64,000 bases of DNA. Origin: Castellaniella sp. S9 (lineage in GTDB: Bacteria > Pseudomonadota > Gammaproteobacteria > Burkholderiales > Burkholderiaceae_B). Position 1 is the stretch's first letter. Each line of letters begins with the position of its first letter. Made by a program: the position numbers and the translations under genes. Of this stretch, positions 35,493 to 43,914 are shown piece by piece. A model generated the notes under the pieces. The model worked only from the letters and a program-made list of their open reading frames with translations, was not told where the DNA came from and ran no database searches. The DNA lies in assembly GCF_027257175.1 (NCBI RefSeq), contig NZ_JAPFGD010000013.1, forward strand, positions 31,158 through 95,157. Reading direction: 5' to 3'.

Positions 35493-35507
35493 GATACTAA
35501 AAGTATC
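35493..35507. promoter_or_regulatory. LysR-type dyad in the gcl/LysR spacer
   Basis: GATACT (35493-35498) and AGTATC (35502-35507) are perfect arms around AAA. The dyad is 104 bp upstream of gcl and 122 bp upstream of the LysR ATG. The 239-bp gap also holds CGCGG-N6-CCGCG near 35417-35433 and AATAAT-C-ATTATT at 35566-35578. Placement fits the recognition site of the divergent LysR protein. Confidence 0.5.
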
Positions 35508-35628
35508 CAATAGCCGGGTTTACGGCATATCCCATCAGGTCGCGGCGGCGCTATGATCGACGATGAATAATCATTATTTACAACGAGATCGTCCGGAATT
35601 TGCGGGATTCACGGATGAGGAGACGTAC

Positions 35629-36552
35629 ATGGGCCGCTATACCGAGATGCGCAGTTTTGTATTGATTGCCGAGAAGGGCAGCTTTGCCGCTGCCGCCCTG
35701 GCCGAGTCGGTGACCCCCGTGATCATGGGACGGCGCCTCACCGCCCTGGAGCGCCGCCTGGGGGTCCAGCTCATGCATCGGTCCACGCGCGGCCTGGTGT
35801 TGACGGACCTGGGCGAGCGCTACCTCGAGCAGTGCCAGCAGCTCATCCAGGATTTCGAGGCGGCCGATGCCAGCATCACCGCGCGACGCCGCTCGCTGGC
35901 CGGGCATCTGGTGGTGTCGGCGCCCGCCTCGTTCGGCCGCCAGCACGTCGCGCCCCACGCGGCGGCCTTCCAGGCGCGCTATCCAGACCTGCGGCTGTCG
36001 TTCAATTTCACCGACAGCGTGGTGGACCTGGTGCGCGAAGGCTACGACATGGCGATCCGGATCGGCGAAGTGACCGATCCGAATTACGTGGCCGTGCGCC
36101 TGTATCCCAATCGGCGCGTGGTGTGCGGCACGCCGGGGTACTTCAACCGCTACGGCATGCCGCGCGTGCCCGAGGATCTGGCGCGCCACAATTGCCTGGC
36201 CTTCAACCTGCAGGGCGGCCAGCACCGGGGCTGGACCTTCGTGCGTGATGGCAAGCCCTTCGCCGTGCGAGTCCGAGGCGGCCTGGCCTGCAATGACGGC
36301 GAACTGCTGTACGATTGGGTGCGTCAGGGGCTGGGCGTGGGCTGGCGGTCCACCTGGGAAATCCAGCGCGAGCTCAAGCAAGGCGAGCTCGTGACCGTGC
36401 TCGATGAGTTCGCGCTGCCGGCCTACGACATCCAGGCCGTCTACCCGCAACAACGCTACTTGCCCGCCAAGCTGCGGTATTTCATCGACGACCTGCGCAC
36501 GCACTATCATCGGACCGGTTATTGGGAAGGACAACAGTATCTTGAAACCTGA
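35629..36552 (+). CDS. LysR-family regulator (divergent from gcl)
   Basis: The protein has 307 residues: winged helix-turn-helix at about 3-62 (KGSFAAAALAESVTPVIMGRRLTALE) and an effector domain from about 90. The CrgA/DsdC-like layout contains SAPASFGRQHVAPH. It is transcribed away from the gcl operon and is its probable regulator, with glyoxylate or an ureide as possible inducer (inference). ATG 35629 has GAGGAG six bases upstream. The in-frame ATG at 35563 would add 22 residues and lies on a small palindrome, so the shorter form is preferred. Confidence 0.88.
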   Translation: MGRYTEMRSFVLIAEKGSFAAAALAESVTPVIMGRRLTALERRLGVQLMHRSTRGLVLTDLGERYLEQCQQLIQDFEAADASITARRRSLAGHLVVSAPASFGRQHVAPHAAAFQARYPDLRLSFNFTDSVVDLVREGYDMAIRIGEVTDPNYVAVRLYPNRRVVCGTPGYFNRYGMPRVPEDLARHNCLAFNLQGGQHRGWTFVRDGKPFAVRVRGGLACNDGELLYDWVRQGLGVGWRSTWEIQRELKQGELVTVLDEFALPAYDIQAVYPQQRYLPAKLRYFIDDLRTHYHRTGYWEGQQYLET

Positions 36553-37522
36553 ATCATCAAGGGCGCGCGCGCCGACCTCGCCGGATGCACGCACGGCGCA
36601 CGCGCCGCCACCGCCGGCCGGCCAGCGGGCCCGATCCCGGCGCAACCAGCGGCTGGCCCTGCTCGCCCTGGCGGCGATGGCCCTGATCTGGGGCTACAAC
36701 TGGGTCGTCATGAAAAAGGTCCTGGCTTATGTCGGACCTTTCAATTTTTCAGCCTTGCGCACCTTGCTCGGTGTCGCGGCCCTGTTCGTGCTGCTGCCGG
36801 TGATGCGGCAGTCGATCCGCCTGTCCCTGGACCTGCGCGGCTGGTTGCGGGTGGCGCTGCTGGGCGTCCTGCAGACCGGGGTATTCGCCGTACTGATGCA
36901 GTCCGCCTTGCTGCAGGGCGGCGTGGGCAAGACCTCGATCCTCGTCTACACCATGCCGTTCTGGGTGATTGCGCTGGCCTGGGCGACCTTCGGCGAGCGC
37001 ATCCGCGGCCTGCAGTGGCTCGCCCTGGCGATGGCCGCCGGCGGGCTGGTGCTGGTGCTCGAGCCCTGGGGGGTGCGCGGCAGCTATTTCAGCGAAGCCC
37101 TGGCCATCGGCGCGGGCCTGGCCTGGGCGCTGGCGACCATCGTGGCCAAGTGGATCAAGCGCGACTACGAGATCGGTGTGCTGCAGTTGACGACCTGGCA
37201 GATGGTGTTCGGCGCCGTCGCCTTGTGCATATCGATCTGGGTCGTTCCGGAAAGGCCGATCGATCCGGCGCCGTACTTCTACATCGCCCTCGCCTACAAC
37301 GCGGTGCTGGCGACCGGCCTGGCATGGCTGCTGTGGCTGTTCGCGCTGCAGCACCTCCCGGCCGGCATTGCCGGCATGACGGCCCTGGCCACGCCGGTCA
37401 TCGGCGTGTTGTCGGGATGGCTGGAACTGGGCGAGCAGCCGGGCGGTTTCGAGCTGGGTGGCATGGTCCTGATCGGTGCGGCGCTGGCGCTGGTCAGCCT
37501 GCGGGCGATGGCACGACGCTGA
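36542..37522 (+). CDS. EamA/DMT-family transporter
   Basis: The protein has about 326 residues with ten membrane helices in two EamA repeats: ALIWGYNWVVMKKVL opens the first and LAWALATIVAKWIKR the second. The start is uncertain. No ATG lies between the LysR stop and the first helix; TTG 36542 with GGAAGGA upstream is the best candidate and overlaps the LysR gene by 11 bp. A hydrophilic, Arg/Pro-rich leader of about 40 residues precedes the first helix. It is probably cotranscribed with the LysR gene. The substrate is unknown. Confidence 0.8.
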   Translation: MKPESSRARAPTSPDARTAHAPPPPAGQRARSRRNQRLALLALAAMALIWGYNWVVMKKVLAYVGPFNFSALRTLLGVAALFVLLPVMRQSIRLSLDLRGWLRVALLGVLQTGVFAVLMQSALLQGGVGKTSILVYTMPFWVIALAWATFGERIRGLQWLALAMAAGGLVLVLEPWGVRGSYFSEALAIGAGLAWALATIVAKWIKRDYEIGVLQLTTWQMVFGAVALCISIWVVPERPIDPAPYFYIALAYNAVLATGLAWLLWLFALQHLPAGIAGMTALATPVIGVLSGWLELGEQPGGFELGGMVLIGAALALVSLRAMARR

Positions 37523-37591
37523 GGCGCCCGCGTGCGCCTGGCCGATGGCGGAATCGCGTCTGTCGCGCCATTGGCGCCCCGCGCCGCGCCG

Positions 37592-38095
37592 CTATTCCAG
37601 TACGGCGGTGCCCTCGAGCGGCACGATGTCGCAATTGTCGCCCGGCCCGGCCCGATCGATGATGAGAAAGTCCGAGACCTCGCCCAGGGCCATCAGGGGA
37701 TGGTGCCAGGTGCCGGGGGCGTAGTTCACGCCCTGGTGGCCCTCGCAGCGGAAGGCGCGCAGATCGGCGATGGCGGGCGCGGGCCCGGGCCGCGCCACCA
37801 CGACCAGATAGGGACGCCCCGACAGCGGGACGAACGCCTGGCTGGCCTTGGGATGGCGCTCCATCATGGTGAGCGCATAGGGCAGCGTGCGCGGCTGCCC
37901 GCGGAACAGCGACACGATGGCGCGGCCGTCGACGCCCGGTTCGATGCGGGCCAGGTCGTGGTAGCGCTCGGTGTTGCCGTCATTGATGGTGAAGTGCTGG
38001 ACGCTGTCGTCCGCCTGGATGACGTCGCCGAAAGGTGCGAAGGCCTCGCGCGTCAGCGGTTCGATGGTCAGGCGGGTGGGCGTGGTGAGGGTCAT
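37592..38095 (-). CDS. allA: Ureidoglycolate lyase
   Basis: The protein has 167 residues with a cupin fold. It splits ureidoglycolate into glyoxylate and urea. Family segments are [48 protein letters not shown] with the metal/base His, and [16 protein letters not shown]. Upstream GGAG is well spaced from ATG 38095. It follows uraD by 27 bp, so the two purine-ring genes form an operon. Its glyoxylate product is the substrate of the gcl operon 2 kb away. Confidence 0.93.
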   Translation of the reverse strand: MTLTTPTRLTIEPLTREAFAPFGDVIQADDSVQHFTINDGNTERYHDLARIEPGVDGRAIVSLFRGQPRTLPYALTMMERHPKASQAFVPLSGRPYLVVVARPGPAPAIADLRAFRCEGHQGVNYAPGTWHHPLMALGEVSDFLIIDRAGPGDNCDIVPLEGTAVLE

Positions 38096-38122
38096 GGGGT
38101 GCTCCGTGGAGGCCGGCCGTCG

Positions 38123-38629
38123 TCAGTCGCCGAACAGGGCATCCAGGCGAAAACGGGCGATATGGCCGATTTGTTCGAGGCAGGTCTCGAACTCTGCGTC
38201 GCGTCCATTGTGCAGCCGTTCCTCGATCGCGTCCATGATCTGGTAGCGGCTGCGCCCCTTGACGGCGATGACGAAGGGAAAGCCGAAACGCTCGCGATAG
38301 CGGGCGTTCAGGCCGCGCAGGCGGGCCAGTTCGTCGGCGCTGCATTGGTCCAGGCCCGCGCCGCGCTGCTCGTGGGTGGAGGCGTCGGTCAGGGTGCCGG
38401 CCGCGGCCTCCTTGCCGGCCAGTTCGGGGTGCGCCGCGATCAGGGCGAGCCGTTCGGCCGGATCGGCGTCCCGTACGACCTCGAGCATCGCGCGGTGCAG
38501 CGCATCGACCGTGGCGAAAGGCCGGGACGCCCAGGCCCGTTCGGGGATCCAGGGCGAATGCTCGAAGATCGCGCCGAGGGCCCGCGAGAATTCGGCCCGC
38601 GGCAGGGCGGAGAGTTCGGTCAGTGTCAT
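38123..38629 (-). CDS. uraD: OHCU decarboxylase
   Basis: The protein has 168 residues and the all-helical UraD fold. It decarboxylates 2-oxo-4-hydroxy-4-carboxy-5-ureidoimidazoline to S-allantoin. Diagnostic features are FEHSPWIPERAW, the catalytic-His motif IAAHPELAGK and FGFPFVIAVKGRSRYQI. An in-frame ATG at 38653 would add eight residues; neither start has a good ribosome site, and the family N-terminus (MTLTELSALPRAEF) favours 38629. Uricase, HIU hydrolase and allantoinase genes are not in the window. Confidence 0.93.
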   Translation of the reverse strand: MTLTELSALPRAEFSRALGAIFEHSPWIPERAWASRPFATVDALHRAMLEVVRDADPAERLALIAAHPELAGKEAAAGTLTDASTHEQRGAGLDQCSADELARLRGLNARYRERFGFPFVIAVKGRSRYQIMDAIEERLHNGRDAEFETCLEQIGHIARFRLDALFGD

Positions 38630-38781
38630 GGCGGGGGCGGAGAGTAGCGTCATGGTGCGAGTGTACGGTGATGTCGCAGAGGAAAGAAGGCGGCCGCGGC
38701 GTATAAGTGGTATATGCTATGGCGCATTGAACGAGAGGGATGAATGGGGACGCGGCGGCGGTCGCGCATCGCGGAGGGCTC

Positions 38782-39753
38782 ATGGCGACACGACGCGGGA
38801 ACGAGGCGCTCGACACCTATCTGATCAAGGTGTTCTGCATCCTGATGGCCGAGCGCAGCGTGTCGCGCACGGCGCTCAAGCTCAACCAGTCCCAGCCCGC
38901 GATCAGCGTGGCGCTGAAGAACCTGCGGGCGATCTTCCATGATCCGCTGCTGGTGCGGGACAAAGGCGGCATGGTGCCCACCGATCGGGCGCTGGCCATC
39001 CTCGAGCACGCCAAGGCGGCGCTCGGGGCGATCGACAGCATGCTCGAATCCGATGAGGACTTCGATCCGGCACAAAGCCGGCAGGTGTTCCGGATCGGTT
39101 CGCCGGACTATCTGGCGCCGGTGTTCGCCGCAACCGTGGTCGGGCGTTTTCGCCGCGAGGCCCCGCATGCCCGCCTGATGCTGCATGCACTGGGGCCGGA
39201 TTTCGATTTCGAGCAGTCCTTGGCCGAAGGCAGCCTGGACGTGGTGATCGGCAACTGGCCCGAGCCGCCCGACCGCATGCACCTGTCGGTGCTGCTCGAG
39301 GACGAGATCGTCTGCCTGATGTCGGCCGACCACCCCATGGCCGGCCGCCCGATGGCGCTCGAGGACTATTGCCAGGCAAGGCATGTGGTGCCCACCCCGT
39401 ATTCCATCCGCCAGCGCGGCATGATCGATACGGTGCTGACCTCGCTGCGCGTCGAGCGCGACCAGGTCGTCGAGGCCCAGTCCTTCATGCTGGCGCCCTA
39501 CCTGCTGCCGGGCACCGATCTGGTCTTTACCACCACACGCCATTTTGCGCGCTACTACGCGGGGCTGCTGCCCCTGGCGATCGTCGATTCGCCGATCGAC
39601 TTCCCGCCCATGCGCTTCTATCAGCTGTGGCATCCCCGCAATCATCATGCACCCTCGCATCAGTGGCTGCGCCGCCTGCTGGCCGACTGCGGCCGCAGCA
39701 TCTATCCGGACCGCCAGCCCGCCGGCCTCGGGGCGCCGCCGGCCGGCGCCTAG
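38782..39753 (+). CDS. LysR-family regulator, purine cluster copy 1
   Basis: The protein has 323 residues. The helix-turn-helix is at about 8-65 ([26 protein letters not shown]) and the effector domain follows. It is a clear paralogue of the LysR protein at 41324-42265: both share DVVIGNWxEPP, FPPMRFYxLWHxR and the spacing between them. GGAGGG before ATG 38782 and alignment with the paralogue favour this start over ATG 38740. It is divergent from uraD-allA and converges on the NCS2 permease, sharing a CTAG stop overlap. Control of ureide or purine genes is inferred from position. Confidence 0.88.
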   Translation: MATRRGNEALDTYLIKVFCILMAERSVSRTALKLNQSQPAISVALKNLRAIFHDPLLVRDKGGMVPTDRALAILEHAKAALGAIDSMLESDEDFDPAQSRQVFRIGSPDYLAPVFAATVVGRFRREAPHARLMLHALGPDFDFEQSLAEGSLDVVIGNWPEPPDRMHLSVLLEDEIVCLMSADHPMAGRPMALEDYCQARHVVPTPYSIRQRGMIDTVLTSLRVERDQVVEAQSFMLAPYLLPGTDLVFTTTRHFARYYAGLLPLAIVDSPIDFPPMRFYQLWHPRNHHAPSHQWLRRLLADCGRSIYPDRQPAGLGAPPAGA

Positions 39754-41151
39754 ATCGCCCAGCCGCCCAGATAGAACGCCGCCAGCGCCGCGGCGATCGC
39801 CACGGTGCCCAGGTTCAGCTTGCGGATCTCGCCGGCGAACACGCGCCCGATGACCAGGGTGGTGAAGCCCAGCATGATGCCGGTGACGATATTGCAGGTC
39901 AGCACGATGAAGACCGCGCACAGCATGCCGGCCAGGGCGTCGACGCTGTCGTCCATGGACAGCTTGCGCACGCCGCCCAGCATGAGCAGGCCGACGTACA
40001 TCAGCGCGGGGGCGGTGGCGTAGGGCGGTACCAGCGCCGCCAGGGGCGACAGGAACACCAGGGCGAGGAAGCCCAGGCCGACGATGGTTGCCGTCAGCCC
40101 CGTCTTGCCGCCGGCGGCGGTGCCTGCGGCCGACTCGATGTAGGCCGCAGCCGGGGCGCCGCCCAGGACCGAGGAGGCGATCGAGCTCACCGAGTCCGCC
40201 GTCAGCGCGCGCCCGCCGTTGATGATGTGGCCCTGCTCGTCGAGCTGCCCGGCCTGGGCGGCCACGGCGCGGATGGTGCCGGTGGCATCGAACACGGCCG
40301 TCATCACGAGGGCCAGCACGCTGGGGAGGACCAGGGCATTGAGGGCGCCGCCCACATCCAGCGCGCCGATCAGCGAACTGCCGCCCGCCCCCAGGGACGG
40401 CATGGCGAACAGGCCGTGGAAGCGGACCGCGGGGTCCACGGCCAGGCCGATGCCCGACAGCGCGAGGATGACGATCAGGATGCCGCCAGGGACGCGGCGG
40501 CGCTCCAGGCCGAAGATCGCCGCCAGTCCGAGGATGCTCAACAGGGCGGGCATGGCGTTCAAGGCGCCCAGCGACACCGGCAGGCCGGGGCCGGGGTTGC
40601 GCGCCACCAGGCCGACCTCGCTGGCGGCGATCAGCAGCAGGAACAGGCCGATGCCCACGCCGGTGCCGTGCGCGATGCCCGCCGGCAGGTTGCGCAGGAT
40701 CCAGGTGCGCACGCCGGTGATCGAGATCGCCGTGAAGATCAGGCCCATCAGAAAGATCGCGCCCAGCGCCACGGCGGGCGAGAGGCCCTGTCCCAGCACC
40801 AGGTCGAAGGCGGTGAAGGCGGTCAGCGAGATCGCGCAGCCCACGGCGATGGGCAGGTTGGCCCACAGGCCCATCAGCAGCGAGCCGAAGGCGCTGGTCA
40901 GGCAGACCGCGATGAAGACCGACGAGGTGTCGAAACCCGCCTTGCCCAGCATGGAAGGCACGACGAACACGGAATAGACCATGGCGAGGAAGGTGGTCAG
41001 GCCCGCCAGGGTTTCCTGGCGCGGCGAACTGCCGCGCGCGGTGCACTGGAAGTGTGTAGTGTGTCTCCAGCCAGCGGCCGGGCGATGGGGCGGTGGGGGA
41101 CGTGCGCGGGGCATCCAGCCCCGGGCGCAGGGCGTGTTCACGCTCGGCCAT
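39750..41151 (-). pseudogene. NCS2 purine permease (AzgA/GhxP-like), frameshifted by a 7-bp tandem duplication
   Basis: The body encodes a guanine/hypoxanthine permease with 12-14 membrane helices: [40 protein letters not shown] and [20 protein letters not shown] are typical. The expected N-terminus, [11 protein letters not shown] to RWLETH, starts at ATG 41151 behind GAGGAG but is in another frame. AGTGTGT is exactly doubled at 41051-41064; deleting one copy joins LETH to [12 protein letters not shown] in one 464-codon frame. The only start in the downstream frame is GTG 41141, with no ribosome site and an unnatural leader. The gene may be inactive, phase-variable, or an assembly error. Otherwise its role would be to import purines for xdhABC and guanine deaminase. 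Confidence 0.8.
41051..41064. repeat. Exact tandem duplication of a heptamer within the NCS2 gene
   Basis: AGTGTGT occurs at 41051-41057 and again at 41058-41064. Seven is not a multiple of three, so the second copy shifts the reading frame of the permease gene. The join is consistent with slipped-strand duplication in a GT-rich tract. Confidence 0.9.
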
Positions 41152-41290
41152 GTGTGGGTCTCCTCGATGAGTGTCTCGTGCCGGGGCGGTGCGTGCCGCC
41201 GCCAGGCTTGTCGTTGTCATGCTTGACGGCCATTCTAGGGAGGCGCCTGTGCCGCATCGTCATGCGACAGTGATGTGCGACATCAAGAAT

Positions 41291-41305
41291 CCCTGATAGT
41301 CAGGG
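41291..41305. repeat. Inverted repeat downstream of LysR copy 2
   Basis: CCCTGA (41291-41296) and TCAGGG (41300-41305) form a perfect dyad with a 3-nt spacer in the 172-bp gap between the NCS2 permease and LysR copy 2. Another dyad, CGCAT-N4-ATGCG, lies at about 41254-41267. Either could serve as a weak hairpin after the LysR gene or as an operator for the permease. Confidence 0.35.
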
Positions 41306-41323
41306 GGCCTGCCCAGGAAGGAA

Positions 41324-42265
41324 TCAGGGTTTGTCCGTAAGGCTGGCTTGCAGCATGGCGGCGACTTTCGAGATGCATTTGCGCAGCCACACGACCTCGG
41401 GAGCAGTGTGGCAGCGACGGTGCCACAGCAGGTAGAAGCGCATCGGCGGAAAGTTGACGGGCGAGGGCAGGATGGTGATGGGCAGGTAGCGGGCGTAATG
41501 CTGCGCGAACTGCAGGCCGGTGGTAAAGACCAGGTCGGTGCGCAACAACATGCCCGCGACCTGCCCGAAGTACGGGATGGTCATCTGGATGTTGCGGCGC
41601 AGGCCGCGCGAGGCCAGGTGGCCGTCGATGAAGCTATGGCGCTCCGACATATAGGGAAAGGGCGCGAGGTGCGGCACCTCGAGGTATTGCTTGAGGGTGA
41701 GGCCGCGCGTGGCCAGGGGGTTCTGGCTGCCGATCATGCAGACCACCTCGTCGTCGAACAGGCGCGACATGTGCATCTGCGGCGGCGGCTCCAGCCAGTT
41801 GCCGATGACCACGTCCAGTGCGCCGCCCTCGAGGGCGCCGGCATAGTCGAAGTCGGCGTTGATCGGGTGTACGATGAGCTTGGCGCCAGGGGCTTCGCGA
41901 CGCAGGATCTCGGCGATGTTCGGCAGGAACATCGCATCCAGGTAGTCGGGGGCGCCCAGGTGGAATTCGCGCGGGGTGTCGGCTGGTGAGAATTCGCCGG
42001 CCGGCTGCATGATGCGGTCGATCGCGGCCAGGGCCTCGTTGGCATGGGCCAGCAATTCCAGCCCGCGTTCGGTGGCCACCATGCCGGTCTTGCTGCGCAC
42101 CAGAATCGGGTCGCCGGTGATTTCACGCAGGCGCCGCAGCGAATTGCTGAGGGCGGGCTGCGACAGGCCCAGCTTGATCGCCGCGCGCGACACGCTCTGT
42201 TCCGTCAGCAGGATGTGCAGGATCCGCAGCAGATGGGTGTCCAGGGGTTCGCGATGTCTTTGCAT
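41324..42265 (-). CDS. LysR-family regulator, purine cluster copy 2
   Basis: The protein has 313 residues: helix-turn-helix at about 8-65 (EQSVSRAAIKLGLSQPALSNSLRRLR) and an effector domain from about 95. It is paralogous to the LysR protein at 38782-39753. It is divergent from xdhA and upstream of the NCS2 permease on the same strand, so it is placed to control both. A dyad at 42300-42314 lies in the LysR/xdhA spacer. The inducer may be a purine or urate, by analogy with other xdh regulators. Confidence 0.88.
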   Translation of the reverse strand: MQRHREPLDTHLLRILHILLTEQSVSRAAIKLGLSQPALSNSLRRLREITGDPILVRSKTGMVATERGLELLAHANEALAAIDRIMQPAGEFSPADTPREFHLGAPDYLDAMFLPNIAEILRREAPGAKLIVHPINADFDYAGALEGGALDVVIGNWLEPPPQMHMSRLFDDEVVCMIGSQNPLATRGLTLKQYLEVPHLAPFPYMSERHSFIDGHLASRGLRRNIQMTIPYFGQVAGMLLRTDLVFTTGLQFAQHYARYLPITILPSPVNFPPMRFYLLWHRRCHTAPEVVWLRKCISKVAAMLQASLTDKP

Positions 42266-42299
42266 GGCCTATTATTCCCGCCGCCGGGGGGCGGCGTCC

Positions 42300-42314
42300 A
42301 TCCCGCCGCGGGAT
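42300..42314. promoter_or_regulatory. Dyad in the LysR/xdhA spacer
   Basis: ATCCCG (42300-42305) and CGGGAT (42309-42314) are perfect arms around CCG. It lies 35 bp upstream of the LysR start and 102 bp upstream of the xdhA start, in the divergent promoter region. It is an operator candidate for LysR copy 2. Confidence 0.4.
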
Positions 42315-42416
42315 ATCCGCCGGCTTATAGTGCTCATCATGCCGCGGTAATACCCTGCGGCCCGCCCGGTGCTATCTTGGGCAGGACCAGATTTGAAAAC
42401 TAGAAAGGGTGCCGAC

Positions 42417-43904
42417 ATGGAGACGCAAGCGATCCGGTTTCATTACCGCGGCGAAGTACACGAGGTGTCCGGCCAGCCCACGACACGCACGGTGTTGCAG
42501 TACCTGCGCGAGGATCTCGGGTGCATGGGGACCAAGGAAGGCTGCGCCGAAGGCGATTGCGGGGCCTGCACGGTGATGGTGGCCGAGCCCGATGGCCACG
42601 GCGGCGTCGAGATGCGCGCGGTGAATGCCTGTATCCAGTTCCTGCCCACCCTCGACGGCAAGGCCTTGTTCACGGTCGAGGACCTGCGCCGGCCCGATGG
42701 CGGCCTGCATCCCGTCCAGCAGGCCATGGTCGATTGCCACGGTTCGCAATGCGGCTTCTGCACGCCAGGCTTCGTCATGTCCATGTGGGGCATGTATCTG
42801 GCGCACGAGCCCGGCGATCCGGCGCCTTCGCGCACGCAGATCGACGACGCCCTGTCGGGCAATCTGTGCCGCTGCACCGGCTATCAGCCCATCGTGCGCG
42901 CCGCGCAACGGATGGGCGGGGACTATCCCCACGTCGCCTTCGACCGCGAGGGCCTCGCCCGGGCGCTCGAGGCGCTGCAGCGCGACGGGGTCTTTACCTA
43001 CGAGGCGCACGGCCATACCTTCCACGCGCCGCGCACGCTCGCGCAACTCGCCGATTTGCGCCTCCGGTATCCCGAGGCGCGCATCCTGGCCGGCAGCACC
43101 GACGTGGGCTTGTGGGTGACCAAGCAATTCCGCGACCTGCCGCAGCTCATCTACATCGGCCAGGTGCGCGAGCTGCGCGACATCCACGAGGACGGCGACG
43201 ACCTCCTGATCGGCGCGGGCGCGCTGCTGAATGATGCCTATGACGCTCTGGTGGACCGCCTGCCGGAATTCGCGGAGCTGCGCCAGCGCTTCGCTTCGTA
43301 CCCGATACGCAATGCGGGGACGCTGGGCGGCAATGTGGCCAACGGCTCGCCGATCGGCGACTCGATGCCGCCGCTGATCGCGCTGGGCGCACGGATCGTG
43401 CTGCGGCGCGGCGAGCGCGTGCGCGAGCTGCCGCTCGAGGACTACTACCTGGCCTACCAGAAGAACGCCTCGGAGCCCGGCGAGTTCGTCCAGGGCCTGC
43501 GAATCCCGATCCGGGTGCCGGGGCGGCTGTTCCGGGTCTACAAGCTCTCCAAGCGCTTTGACCAGGATATCTCCGCGGTGTGCGCGGCGTTCGCGGTGAC
43601 GCTGGATGCGCAGGGCGGGGTCACGGCGTTTCGCACCGGCTACGGCGGCGTGGCCGCGACCCCCTGTCGGGCCCGCGCGACCGAGGACGCGCTGCTGGGG
43701 CAGCCCTGGGACGAGGCGCACGTGCGCGCCGCGATGGATGCCCTGGAACGGGATTTCCAACCGCTCACCGACATGCGCGCCAGCAGCGCCTATCGGATGA
43801 CGGCCTCGCGCAACCTGCTGTATCGCTTCTACCTGGAAACCGCCCCTGGGGCGCCCTTGGCGACGCATCAGGTCAATACGGCCGCGCTGGCCGGCATCGC
43901 CTGA
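42417..43904 (+). CDS. xdhA: Xanthine dehydrogenase small subunit (Fe-S/FAD)
   Basis: The protein has 495 residues. An N-terminal plant-type 2Fe-2S domain carries CMGTKEGCAEGDCGACTV, followed by the second 2Fe-2S domain with CGFCTPGFV and CRCTGYQP (to about residue 165). An FAD domain follows (about 190-370, with YPIRNAGTLGGNVANGSP), then the CO-dehydrogenase flavoprotein C-terminal domain. It transfers electrons from the molybdenum subunit to NAD. GAAAGGG before ATG 42417 sets the start. First gene of the xdhABC operon. Confidence 0.95.
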   Translation: METQAIRFHYRGEVHEVSGQPTTRTVLQYLREDLGCMGTKEGCAEGDCGACTVMVAEPDGHGGVEMRAVNACIQFLPTLDGKALFTVEDLRRPDGGLHPVQQAMVDCHGSQCGFCTPGFVMSMWGMYLAHEPGDPAPSRTQIDDALSGNLCRCTGYQPIVRAAQRMGGDYPHVAFDREGLARALEALQRDGVFTYEAHGHTFHAPRTLAQLADLRLRYPEARILAGSTDVGLWVTKQFRDLPQLIYIGQVRELRDIHEDGDDLLIGAGALLNDAYDALVDRLPEFAELRQRFASYPIRNAGTLGGNVANGSPIGDSMPPLIALGARIVLRRGERVRELPLEDYYLAYQKNASEPGEFVQGLRIPIRVPGRLFRVYKLSKRFDQDISAVCAAFAVTLDAQGGVTAFRTGYGGVAATPCRARATEDALLGQPWDEAHVRAAMDALERDFQPLTDMRASSAYRMTASRNLLYRFYLETAPGAPLATHQVNTAALAGIA

Positions 43905-43914
43905 GGAGGCCGAC

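Noticed and set aside
41051..41064. Programmed ribosomal frameshift in the NCS2 gene
   Set aside because: No slippery heptamer of the X XXY YYZ type or downstream pseudoknot is seen, and the exact tandem duplication explains the shift more simply.
41141..41141. GTG 41141 as the true start of an intact NCS2 gene
   Set aside because: No ribosome site precedes it, the resulting leader is unlike the family, and ATG 41151 with GAGGAG gives the family-typical leader in the other frame up to an exact duplication.
38650..41220. 856-codon open frame on the minus strand
   Set aside because: Only its first about 45 codons ([11 protein letters not shown] to RWLETH) are meaningful, being the displaced 5' end of the NCS2 gene. 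The rest is an Arg/Pro/Gly-rich shadow of the permease and of the LysR gene.
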